From the NCBI GenBank assembly GCA_016720545.1, contig JADKKK010000002.1:496001-560000 (forward strand): a stretch of DNA of 64,000 nucleotides. The letters run 5' to 3'. Position 1 is the first letter of the stretch. The number at the start of each line of letters is the position of its first letter. The translations under genes were made by a program, and so were the position numbers. Positions 10,102 through 18,319 of the stretch are shown piece after piece. The DNA is from Myxococcales bacterium (GTDB lineage: Bacteria > Myxococcota_A > Polyangia > Polyangiales > Polyangiaceae). Below the pieces are notes generated by a model, which saw only the letters and a program-made list of their open reading frames with translations, made no database searches and had not been told where the DNA came from.

Positions 10102-10399
10102 TCCCCTGGAGTCGTGGTTCGTACCAGAAGCCCGGTCTTCGGTGTCATGCCGAGGAGCGAGGGGGTGCCCCGTTTTCGGCGGCGGCGGGCCCGTCCTCAA
10201 CTCGGACGTCGTTCCGCGCGGTGGAGGCGGCGCTTTGCGCTCGGGGACAGTGGTTTCGGGTGTGACCGCGCGAGAACGCCGACCCTCGAACATGAGTATC
10301 CTCCCGCCGCCGCCGAAAACGGGACACCCCCTCGCTCCCTTGTGGCGAAAGGCCGAGCCGCGCGACTTCTGGAAGGGATCACGCCTCCAGGGGACTAGA
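10097..10399. repeat. 303-bp foldback element P2 with nested inverted repeats
   Basis: Outer arms 10097-10111 and 10385-10399 are a 15-bp perfect inverted pair that continues imperfectly for about 20 bp more (shared CCAGAAG). Inner arms 10155-10189 and 10303-10337 pair at 34 of 35 positions (core CGTTTTCGGCGGCGGCGGG). A third pair, about 10211-10222 with 10265-10277, surrounds the central 40 nt. It abuts P1, sharing TCTAG, and its right end contributes the stop codon of the protease gene. Confidence 0.85.
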
Positions 10400-11717
10400 A
10401 GGGCAGACCCACCATCACGCGATGGCTCGAGAGGGACAGGCTCCGCAGGTCGGCTTGGAAGCCGTAGGAGAGCTCCACAGGCAAAATGAGCTGTGGAAGG
10501 TGCATGCGAACCTGGGGCCCGAGGAGCACGCCGCCGCCCTTGTACGTGCTCTCGCGCGCGACCAGGGCCGGGCGGCAGGGGCCGGCCGCTTGCCCCGCGC
10601 ACTCGGGGCTCTCGTAGGTGAGCGAGGGCTCGGTGGACCAGCCGCGGTCGACGTAGAACGTCGGCCCGGCCGCGAACGTGAGCGACATGGGCAGCTTGGT
10701 GTAGCGAAACAGGCTCACGCGGTAGCCCACTCCCAGCTCGAAGACCCCGCGCACCCGCGTGAAGCTGGCGAGCGGGGAGACCGTGTCGGGGCGCGTCGCG
10801 AAGCCGAGCCCGAGGTGTGTGGTCAGGGCGAGGTGCCCGAAGACGACCGAGCTGCCGGCGAAGAGGCCGTAGTAGTTGGCGGTCTTCTCCTGCTGCGTAA
10901 ACAGCCCTACGGCGCCGTCGTCGATGTGGGGCAGGCCGCGAAAGCCAGGGCCCCGGGCACGGCCCTTGAGGTAGACGCCGTAAAGGATGGGGACCCCGAA
11001 GCCGATGCGGTTCGCGAGGACCTGAGACGATACCGCGACGACCCGGCCGTCGCAGGTGAGCATCGGACCGCCCGAGTTTCCTGGGGCGATGAGCGTGTCG
11101 GTCTGGAGGTGGTCTCCGTTCACGGCGCTCACGATGCCTTGCGACACGCTGAACTTGAGGACCCCGCGGTAGTCGTCCTCCGCGAGCGTGCCGTACGGGT
11201 GCCCCAGCGCGACCACCGGCCAGCCAGGTTCGACGTGCTGCCGAGGGAGCAGCGGCTCCTCCGCTTGCTCGCGCTCGAGCTCGAGGAGCGCCACGTCGTG
11301 CGCGGGATCCGCGGCGACGACCTCACCCGCCTGCGCGGTGCCGTCTGCGAGGACGACGCGGGCGTAGCGGCTGGTCTCCACGACGTGGAGCGCGGTGAGC
11401 ACGTGGCGCCGGCTCCCGAAGATGAACCCCGCGCCTAAGCCGCCCTCCGGGCGCTCGACGACGACGATCTTCGCGCGGGATTGGCGGTAGAGCCGCGCCG
11501 CGAAGTCGGGCGTACAAGGTGGCCCCGTGTCACGCCGGAGCGCAGGCGGCGCGGGTGGTTCAATGAGCACACCACCTTCGTCGCCGGCTGGGCCTGTCGG
11601 GGCGCTCGCGAGGTCGGAGCCGCGCGCGGGGGAGGCGAGGGCGCTGGCGAAGAGCACCAACCCGCCGGCGAACGCCTGAACCTGCCCCCGTCGCGGCGAG
11701 GCGAGCCGCGGCTTCAT
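10395..11717 (-). CDS. Trypsin-like serine protease fused to a predicted C-terminal beta-barrel
   Basis: A 440-residue exported protein with a signal peptide ending near residue 32. A DegP/trypsin-like domain spans about 75-265 with the complete triad His111 (LTALHVV), Asp141 (DPAHDVALLEL) and Ser215 (APGNSGGPM). No PDZ domain follows. Instead residues about 280-440 alternate polar and hydrophobic residues with many aromatic and Gly residues (GLFAGSSVVFGHLALTTHLG) and end in Phe, the usual C-terminus of outer-membrane barrels. The barrel is inference. It is coupled to bamD by ATGA. The stop codon TAG (10395-10397) lies in the CTAG end of palindrome P2. Confidence 0.8.
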   Translation of the reverse strand: MKPRLASPRRGQVQAFAGGLVLFASALASPARGSDLASAPTGPAGDEGGVLIEPPAPPALRRDTGPPCTPDFAARLYRQSRAKIVVVERPEGGLGAGFIFGSRRHVLTALHVVETSRYARVVLADGTAQAGEVVAADPAHDVALLELEREQAEEPLLPRQHVEPGWPVVALGHPYGTLAEDDYRGVLKFSVSQGIVSAVNGDHLQTDTLIAPGNSGGPMLTCDGRVVAVSSQVLANRIGFGVPILYGVYLKGRARGPGFRGLPHIDDGAVGLFTQQEKTANYYGLFAGSSVVFGHLALTTHLGLGFATRPDTVSPLASFTRVRGVFELGVGYRVSLFRYTKLPMSLTFAAGPTFYVDRGWSTEPSLTYESPECAGQAAGPCRPALVARESTYKGGGVLLGPQVRMHLPQLILPVELSYGFQADLRSLSLSSHRVMVGLPF

Positions 11718-12748
11718 CCGCCGGAGCCCGCGGGCGCGGCGGACGAGCTGGGCGAGGGCGGCGGCCGCGGTGAGGCCGAGGCGCCCAGGAAGGTGAGGTA
11801 GTTGCGTGCCTGCACGACGAGCGGGCTCTCCGGGTAGTCGCGCGCGACCGCCTCGAAGGCCTCCTTCGCGTCGGGGAGCTGCTTCATCTTCAGGTAGGTC
11901 TCGCCGAGGAGCACGAGCGCCTCCGGCTCGAGCCCCGAGCCCGTGTGGCCGGCCACGCGCGCGAGCTTCGGCTTCGCCGCCGGAGGTCGGGGGCGAGCGG
12001 ACGCCGTGTTGCGGCCGCCGCGCACCTCGAGCTCGTGGGGATCCGCCTCGTGGGCCGGCTCGAGCTCTGGGTGCGACGCCTCCGCCCCGCCGAAGTTGTG
12101 GAGCGCGTACAGAATGCGCCCGACGGCCGCGGTGTAGTTCGCGCGGTTCAGGTAGAAGCGCGCGACGTAGAGCTCGTGCCGGACGAGGCGGGCGGTGACG
12201 TCGGTCAGCAGCGTGCGAACGTGGTCGCTCTCCTTCGCGTCGGGGTAATCGGCGATGAAGCTCTTCACCTCGCGGTAGGCGTCCATCACGACGGCCTGGT
12301 CACGCTCGTCGGCGGACGGGAGCAGCAGCGACTCGTTGATCTGCTTGTATTCGGCCTCGGCGATTCGGGCGCGGGCGTACACGACCTCGGTCTGATCGGC
12401 GCGGTGATCGTGCACGAACTGCCTGTACTGCCGCACCGACTCCGCGAGCTTGTCTTGGGCGAAGTCGATGTCGGCGAGGCGGAGCTCGGAGAGCTTCGCG
12501 TAACGCGAGTAGCCGTACTTGCGCTTCACTTCGCGAAAGAGGGCCTGCGCCTCGAGCCAGTTCTTGTCGTCGAACTCGACCATGGCGTCGTCGTACGCGC
12601 GCTTCGCGTCCGCCGCGTAGCCCAGCGCCGACTTCGACTCCTGCGGCATGCACCCGGCCGTGAACCCCGCGCTCGTCGCGGTCACCAGGGCGACGGAAGC
12701 GAGGAGCCCGCGAGACCACACGACGCGTTTGCCACCTCCGCGAAGCAT
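11714..12748 (-). CDS. bamD: BamD-like outer-membrane assembly lipoprotein
   Basis: A 344-residue TPR lipoprotein of the BAM complex, which inserts beta-barrel proteins into the outer membrane. A signal peptide ends at TAGC (Cys33). Then come YfiO-type TPRs: AKRAYDDAMVEFDDKNWLEA, ALFREVKRKYGYSRYAKL, SVRQYRQFVHDH, and RHELYVARFYLNRANYTAAV, the last being the signature helix of BamD ('vArfYl.rg.y.aA'). It is longer than E. coli BamD (245) because of an Ala/Pro/His/Glu-rich insertion after residue 220 and one extra TPR at the end (LLGETYLKMKQLPDAKEAFE). The C-terminal tail is Ser/Pro/Ala-rich. It is the first gene of a unit with the protease-barrel protein. Confidence 0.85.
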   Translation of the reverse strand: MLRGGGKRVVWSRGLLASVALVTATSAGFTAGCMPQESKSALGYAADAKRAYDDAMVEFDDKNWLEAQALFREVKRKYGYSRYAKLSELRLADIDFAQDKLAESVRQYRQFVHDHRADQTEVVYARARIAEAEYKQINESLLLPSADERDQAVVMDAYREVKSFIADYPDAKESDHVRTLLTDVTARLVRHELYVARFYLNRANYTAAVGRILYALHNFGGAEASHPELEPAHEADPHELEVRGGRNTASARPRPPAAKPKLARVAGHTGSGLEPEALVLLGETYLKMKQLPDAKEAFEAVARDYPESPLVVQARNYLTFLGASASPRPPPSPSSSAAPAGSGG

Positions 12749-12762
12749 CGGCCTTGCCTACA

Positions 12763-13149
12763 CTACTTCTCGCCCCGCCACCGCACGATCTTTCGTGCCG
12801 GCTCGCCCTCGCCCTGGCGGACGGCCTGACGGACGAGCAGGCGCACCTTCTCGGCGAGCGCGCTCGTCGCGAGGGGCGAGTCGGGAGGCGCCGGATCGAG
12901 CGTGACTGCCACGGAGAGATCGTCGGCGACCTCCGCGACCACCCCGAGCTCGGCGCTCGGGAGCGCGACCGTGCCGCGGTAGACGAGCGGGCTGCCCGGC
13001 TCCCGCTCGAGCGTCAAACGGAACCCCGTCCTGGGCGGGCCGCCGGTGATCATCGCGACGGCCGGCGGCGGCGGGGGGCGCAGCCCGAAGCCAGGGCTGG
13101 GCAGCGGGCAGGGGAGCGAGGGGCTCGGACGACGGGGCGCATTCGCCAT
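12763..13149 (-). CDS. Hypothetical protein, 128 residues
   Basis: Starts MANAPRRPSPSLPCPLPSPG, with a proline-rich head, then a folded-looking region (FRLTLEREPGSPLVYRGTVALPSAELGVVAEV) and a C-terminal helix ending KIVRWRGEK. No signal or membrane segment is seen. No family was recognised. It ends 14 bp before the bamD start, so it probably opens the bamD transcript. Codon use matches the neighbours. Confidence 0.65.
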   Translation of the reverse strand: MANAPRRPSPSLPCPLPSPGFGLRPPPPPAVAMITGGPPRTGFRLTLEREPGSPLVYRGTVALPSAELGVVAEVADDLSVAVTLDPAPPDSPLATSALAEKVRLLVRQAVRQGEGEPARKIVRWRGEK

Positions 13150-13348
13150 TCCCTAGCCGCTCCTGCGCGTCGCTTCAATCGTCGCTTCGAGGGTCGTCGC
13201 CTCGGTCGTCGCTGCCGCCGCGTCGCCTGGGCTCGAAGCGACTCGACCGCGCTGCGCGCCGAGGCCGCAGCCGCCCGAGGAGAAGGCCGACCCCGAGGAT
13301 CCGCGTGTGCAGATTTGCGTGGCGAAACCTGGTAAGCGTTCCCGGAGC

Positions 13349-13825
13349 ATGGTCGAAAAGAACCCCATCACGCCCGAGGGTTACGAGAGGCTCCGCGATG
13401 AGCTGCACCAACTGCGCACGGTCGAGCGCCCGCGGGTGATCCAGATGATCGCCACCGCCCGCGAGCACGGCGACCTGAAGGAGAACGCCGAGTACCACGC
13501 GGCGCGCGACAAGCAGTCGTTCATCGAGGGGCGCGTGAAGGAGCTCGAGAACAAGCTGGCTCGTGCGGAGGTCATCGACCCGGCGAAGGTCGACAGCCAC
13601 CGCGTCGCGTTTGGCGCGACCGTCACGCTCCTCAACGTCAAGACGGACGAGGAGGTGGTCTACCGCATCCTCGGCGCCGACGAGGCCGACCTCGAGAAGG
13701 GCTCGATCAGCATCACGAGCCCGCTCGCGCGTGGCCTCATCGGCAAGGAGGCGGGCGACGAGGTGAAGGTGCGTATGCCGGGCGGCGACCGCACTTACGA
13801 GGTCGTGGAGGTCGTGTACAAGTGA
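13349..13825 (+). CDS. greA: Transcription elongation factor GreA
   Basis: A 158-residue factor that rescues backtracked RNA polymerase by stimulating transcript cleavage. The N-terminal coiled coil starts ITPEGYERLRDELHQL and includes the tip motif EHGDLKENAEYHAARDKQ, with the acidic Asp and Glu that reach the polymerase active site. The C-terminal FKBP-like domain contains ISITSPLARGLIGKEAGDEV. The length matches E. coli GreA. ATG 13349 is preceded by GGAG; the frame is open upstream but without homology. Confidence 0.96.
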   Translation: MVEKNPITPEGYERLRDELHQLRTVERPRVIQMIATAREHGDLKENAEYHAARDKQSFIEGRVKELENKLARAEVIDPAKVDSHRVAFGATVTLLNVKTDEEVVYRILGADEADLEKGSISITSPLARGLIGKEAGDEVKVRMPGGDRTYEVVEVVYK

Positions 13826-13908
13826 GCGTCGAGAAGTGAGCGCGGCTCGCAACACGGCGACGGCACCGCGCGCGCTACGGACCACGTGAACCGCCCTCTC
13901 TGGTGTCC

Positions 13909-16900
13909 ATGAGCGCCGCGCCTCCGGCGGGCGTGGCGACGCTCGCCCCGCGGATGCTCGCCCGGGCGGGGCGCGTGTTGCTCGCGTGGGCGCTGCTCAT
14001 CGCCCTGGAGAACGTGGTCGTCGGCGTCGGCTACCGACACCTCTTCGTAGGCTACTGGGAAATGGCGGCCGCGCGCGTCCACCTGAGCCCGCTGCTGCTC
14101 GTCGCGCTCGTGCCCGCTGCGCTCGCCTTGGCTTGCGCGGCAGAGGTCTCGCAGCGCGCGCCGGCCGTCACCCTGCGCCGCGCGTCCTCCGCGGCGGCGG
14201 CGCTGTTCGGCGCCGTCGCGGCGCTGTCCGTCTCGACCGGCCGCCACACCGAGAGCTGGGCCGTTCGAGCGCCCTTCATGCTGGCCACCGGGCTGGCGCT
14301 TGGTGCGATCGCGTGGGCCGCGCTCCCTCGTCTCCACGCGGCGTCGCCCGGGCAGCGCGCCGCCCTGGGCGTGGGCCTCACCGGCGCGCTCTGGTCGGCA
14401 GATTCCTTCGTTCTTCCAAGGCTTTATCCTGGTTTCCACTGGGCATGCTTCTTCCTCCTTTTGCCCGCCTCGTCGCTCCTCGCGGGCGCGTGGGGCGGCG
14501 CGAGGAGCGAGGCGCAGGGCGGGGCGCCACGGCGATGGCCGGACCGCGTCGCCTACGGAGCGCTGGCGCTCGCCCTCGCCTTCGCGCCGCTCGTCCCCCG
14601 CGCGGCGCGCGCGGTGTCTCGTCAGGACAACCTGCGCCTCGTGCTCCTCGAGCGCGCCCCGCTCCTCGGGCGCGCCGTCCGCCTCGCCGCGCGGGTGGCG
14701 CCTCCCGAGGACACCAACGAGGCGCCCGCCGTCCCCGGCCTCGCGACCGAGTCCGCGCGCGCGCTCGACTGGACGGGCGGCGACGTGGTCCTGCTCACCG
14801 TCGACGCCCTCCGCGCCGATCACGTGACCTCCTACGGCTACGGGCGCGCGACGACCCCGCACCTCGACGCGCTCGCGGCCCGGGGGACCCGCTTCGATCG
14901 CGCATATTGCGCGACCCCGCACACGTCCTACTCCGTCACCTCCATGCTGACGGGCAAGTACATGAAGCCGCTGCTCGCGCTCGGCGTCGGCGACGACTCC
15001 GAGACCTGGGCCGCCCTGCTTCGGCGCTACGGCTTTCGAACCGCCGGCTTCTACCCGCCGGCGGTCTTCTTCATCGACGAGGCCCGCTTCGCGACGTTCC
15101 GCGACAGTGGCTTCGGCTTCGAGTACCGCAAGGTGGAGTTTGCCGACCGCGCCACGCGCGTCGCGCAGGTGAAGAGCTACCTGTCACGCGCGCCCCACGA
15201 CAAGCCGCTGTTCCTGTGGGTCCACCTCTTCGAGCCCCACGAGCCGTACGAGGCCCACGCGGGCCACATCTTCGGCGAAGCCGGCCGCGACGTAGACCGC
15301 TACGACAGCGAGATCGCCGAGGCGGACGCCACCGTCGGCGACATCAGCGCGGAGGTCGAGCGCCGCCGCCCGGGCGCGACGCTGCTCGTCACCGCCGACC
15401 ACGGCGAGGAGTTTGGAGAGCACGGCGGGCGCTACCACGGCACGACGGTCTACGAGGAGCAGGTGCGCGTACCGCTCGTGATCGTGGGGCGAGGGGTGCG
15501 CGCGCAGGTGGCGTCGGCGCCGGTGCAGACGATCGACCTGCTCCCCACCGTGCTCTCGGCGCTCGGAATCCCGCGGCCGGCGCGCGTGCGAGGCCGCGAT
15601 CTCGGGGCGATCCTCCGCGACGGTGAGGTCACCGAGGCGGCAAAGCGTGGGTTCGCGTTCTCCGAGACGGACGACTACGCGCTGGTCGCCGAGGGGAGCG
15701 AGCGGCTCGTGTGCGCGCGAAAGGTGGGGGCCTGCACGCTCTTCGACGTGGCGACCGACCCCGGGCAGCGGCGTGACCGCGGCGGGGAGACGCCCGCGCG
15801 GCTCCGGGCCCTTCGGGCGCGGCTCGCCCAGACCGAGCGCGACCACGGGCGGTACGAGGGCGGCGCGCAGCGGCCCGAGGCGCTGCGGCGCGGTCGCCAG
15901 GGCGACGTGGACGCCGCCGAGGACGTGGCCGCGCTCTTCGACGACGCCAGCGTCGCGGTGCGGCGCGAGGCCGCGGAGGTCGCGTTCTTGCTCCACCAAC
16001 CCTCCACGACCAACGGCGCGCGTCGCGCGCTCGCGCGCGAGGATGATCCGGCGGCGAAGAGCTTCCTCTCGCTCGTGCTTGTGCGGTCGGGCGCGACCGA
16101 CGAGGCCCCTCGGCGGGCGGCGGTCGCGCTGCTCGAGGGGGCCGACGCGGGGTGGCGTCGCCGCGCCGCGCTCGCGCTCGCCGACGGCGGCGATCCGCGC
16201 GGGCTCAACGTGCTCGCGGCGTGGCTCGCAGAGGAGCTCGAGCTCGAGCCTGTCCGCGAGCTCTGCGCCCTGTTCGCCCGCTACAAGGCCCGCGTCGCCG
16301 TCCCCAACCTCATCGCGAAGCTCACCGACCTCCGCGTTCGCCCGTTCGCGGCGCAGACGCTCGGGGCCATCGGCGATCCGGCCGCGAAGCCCGCGCTCCT
16401 CGCCGCGTTCGCGGCCGAGCGCTACCACCCGACTCGGGAGCGGCTCGCAGAAGCGCTCACCCTCGTCGGCGCAAAAGACGAAATGTATCCATCGCTTGCG
16501 CGATTCTCTGGTGTCCCTGAGCCGCTCGTCAACGCGCTCTCGGTGGCGGACAGGGCCGGGCTGCTCGTGCCGCGTCGGGGCGGCCTGCGCGCCGCGGGGC
16601 TGGCGGCCGGACTCGCGGGGCCGCGAGCCGGAGCCGCCCGCCTCGAGGGTACGGTGCGCGTGTCGCCGGGCCGGGTCCGCGTACTGCTCGGGGTGCCGGC
16701 TGCCGCCGCCGCGGTGGCTCCGACCGCGACGCTCGCCGGGCAGCCGGTCGAGCTGACCCCTCGCGGCATCGCCGACGGCCTCGCACTCCACGTCGGGGAG
16801 CGCGTGGTAACGACCGGCGAGGTCGCGCTCGCGGCCGACCACCCGGAGGGCGTGCGGGCGGCTTGGGTCGTCCCGGTGGCCGAGGAGCTCCCGCCGCCTC

Positions 16901-16983
16901 CGCGCGAGGCGTGGGATGCCGGAGCGCAGCCGCTGGACGACTCGTGGGACTCGGGACTTTCCGGGGACGCGAAGGGCGAGTAA
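13909..16983 (+). CDS. Membrane sulfatase/phosphoethanolamine-transferase-fold enzyme with C-terminal HEAT repeats
   Basis: About 1024 residues (GTG 13903 is an alternative start). Residues 1-240 hold about six membrane helices, like LtaS/OpgB-type enzymes. The alkaline-phosphatase-superfamily domain follows from about 290: TVDALRADH (first metal Asp), CATPHTSYSVTSMLTGKY around 332-350 at the nucleophile, and VTADHGEEFGEHG around 493 (metal Asp/His). The nucleophile region lacks the CxPxR needed for formylglycine, so Thr or Ser should act; that argues for phosphotransfer or phosphatase chemistry rather than sulfate hydrolysis. Residues about 640-860 are HEAT-like helical repeats (REAAEVAFLL, RRAAVALLEGADAGWRRRAALALADGG). 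The substrate is unknown. Confidence 0.82.
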   Translation: MSAAPPAGVATLAPRMLARAGRVLLAWALLIALENVVVGVGYRHLFVGYWEMAAARVHLSPLLLVALVPAALALACAAEVSQRAPAVTLRRASSAAAALFGAVAALSVSTGRHTESWAVRAPFMLATGLALGAIAWAALPRLHAASPGQRAALGVGLTGALWSADSFVLPRLYPGFHWACFFLLLPASSLLAGAWGGARSEAQGGAPRRWPDRVAYGALALALAFAPLVPRAARAVSRQDNLRLVLLERAPLLGRAVRLAARVAPPEDTNEAPAVPGLATESARALDWTGGDVVLLTVDALRADHVTSYGYGRATTPHLDALAARGTRFDRAYCATPHTSYSVTSMLTGKYMKPLLALGVGDDSETWAALLRRYGFRTAGFYPPAVFFIDEARFATFRDSGFGFEYRKVEFADRATRVAQVKSYLSRAPHDKPLFLWVHLFEPHEPYEAHAGHIFGEAGRDVDRYDSEIAEADATVGDISAEVERRRPGATLLVTADHGEEFGEHGGRYHGTTVYEEQVRVPLVIVGRGVRAQVASAPVQTIDLLPTVLSALGIPRPARVRGRDLGAILRDGEVTEAAKRGFAFSETDDYALVAEGSERLVCARKVGACTLFDVATDPGQRRDRGGETPARLRALRARLAQTERDHGRYEGGAQRPEALRRGRQGDVDAAEDVAALFDDASVAVRREAAEVAFLLHQPSTTNGARRALAREDDPAAKSFLSLVLVRSGATDEAPRRAAVALLEGADAGWRRRAALALADGGDPRGLNVLAAWLAEELELEPVRELCALFARYKARVAVPNLIAKLTDLRVRPFAAQTLGAIGDPAAKPALLAAFAAERYHPTRERLAEALTLVGAKDEMYPSLARFSGVPEPLVNALSVADRAGLLVPRRGGLRAAGLAAGLAGPRAGAARLEGTVRVSPGRVRVLLGVPAAAAAVAPTATLAGQPVELTPRGIADGLALHVGERVVTTGEVALAADHPEGVRAAWVVPVAEELPPPPREAWDAGAQPLDDSWDSGLSGDAKGE

Positions 16984-17008
16984 GGTCCGACCGCCCAAGG
17001 AGCCTGCC

Positions 17009-18319
17009 GTGAGCGACGCCAAGAAGACCCCGCAAGACGACGACGTGAAGACCGACGACGCCGCCGCCAAGGCCGCCGCGCCCGCCGCGGCCGAAGGCGA
17101 GGGGACTGATCGCGAGGCCGACGAGGAGACCGAAGACCCGTCCGACGAGTCCGAGGGCGACGAAGACGGCGACGAAGACGGCGACGAAGACGGCGACGAG
17201 CCCGAGGCCGAAGAGCCGGCCGCTGCCGCCGACGCCGAGCCCGCGAAGCCCAAGAAGAAGCTGGTCGAAGAAGACCTCGAGCTCAGCGACGACCCCGAGC
17301 TCGCGCGCGAAGAGCGGGCCCTCGCGGAGCGCCGCTCCAAGCTCAAGAAGAAGGGCGTCGGCAAGGCGGCGCTCGCCAAGGCCGCGTCGAAGAAGCTCGC
17401 CGAGGTTCGCGACAAGCGAAAGGCGGCCATCGCCGTCGACGCGGCGGATCCGCTGCTCGCGCGCACGAACCAGGTCGGCGCGTGGCTCCAGAACAACCAG
17501 CGCGCCGTGCAGGTGGCCGGTGGGCTCGTCGCGCTCGGCCTCTTCGGGACGGGCGGCTACCTCTACTACCAGCAGAAGCACGAGAGCGACGCGTCGGTGG
17601 TGCTCGCAGGCGCGATCACGGACGAGCGTGGTCTCATCGGCGAGGCCCCCGCCGACGACGACGAGAACCGCCTGAAGGACCCGCGGCCTTACTTCAAGAC
17701 CGCCGAGGACCGCCGCGAGAGCGCGCTCAAGAAGTACAAGGAAGTGCAGGCTCGCTTCGCCGGCACCGGCGCAGCCTATCTCGCCAGGCTCGCCGAGGCC
17801 TCGGTCCTCCTCGACAAACGCGACGCCGACGGCGCCATCGCTGCCTACACTGAGGCGAAGGCCACGCCGCTCGCGCAGGCCGACCTCGAGGTGCGTGGGC
17901 GTGCCACCGAGGGGCTTGGCTTCGCGTACGAGCTCAAGGCGAACCTCGATCCGGCGCAGAAGGACAAGCACCTCGACGCGGCCTTGGCGGAGTTCAAGAC
18001 CCTCGAGAACGGCGTGGACGCCAAGGGCTTCAAGGAGCTCGGGATGTACCACCAGTCGCGCGTCCTTCAGGCGAAGGGCGACCTCACCCGGGCGAAAGAG
18101 CTGCTCCTCAGCCTGCGCGAGCGCATCTCCAAGCCCGGCGACGACCACCCGTTCGCCTACCTGGAGGAGATGTCGAACGACCGCCTCCGGATGATCGACC
18201 CGAAGGCGGTCCCGCCTAAGCCCAAGTACAACGACGCGCAGCTCCAGGAGATGCTTCAGAAGCTCCGTGCGGGCGGCGGCGCACCGGGCGGCGCCGGCGG
18301 CGGGGACGACGACGAATGA
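17009..18319 (+). CDS. YfgM-like inner-membrane TPR protein
   Basis: 436 residues from GTG 17009, which has AAGGAG about 7 bp upstream. Residues 1-75 are very acidic with GDED repeats from 12-bp tandem units (17159-17200), then a basic stretch, one membrane helix at about 165-187 (AVQVAGGLVALGLFGTGGYLYY), and a periplasmic TPR-like region to a Gly-rich end GGGAPGGAGGGDDDE. The topology of a single N-proximal helix plus periplasmic TPRs matches YfgM, an ancillary SecYEG subunit linking to periplasmic chaperones. The next gene overlaps by ATGA and is bamB-like, the same order as E. coli yfgM-bamB, which supports the call. Confidence 0.75.
   Translation: MSDAKKTPQDDDVKTDDAAAKAAAPAAAEGEGTDREADEETEDPSDESEGDEDGDEDGDEDGDEPEAEEPAAAADAEPAKPKKKLVEEDLELSDDPELAREERALAERRSKLKKKGVGKAALAKAASKKLAEVRDKRKAAIAVDAADPLLARTNQVGAWLQNNQRAVQVAGGLVALGLFGTGGYLYYQQKHESDASVVLAGAITDERGLIGEAPADDDENRLKDPRPYFKTAEDRRESALKKYKEVQARFAGTGAAYLARLAEASVLLDKRDADGAIAAYTEAKATPLAQADLEVRGRATEGLGFAYELKANLDPAQKDKHLDAALAEFKTLENGVDAKGFKELGMYHQSRVLQAKGDLTRAKELLLSLRERISKPGDDHPFAYLEEMSNDRLRMIDPKAVPPKPKYNDAQLQEMLQKLRAGGGAPGGAGGGDDDE

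Noticed and set aside
15184..17496. A 770-codon minus-strand frame with Ser-rich start
   Set aside because: Antisense to the sulfatase-fold and yfgM-like genes; the Ser-rich start is the complement of the acidic GDED repeats.
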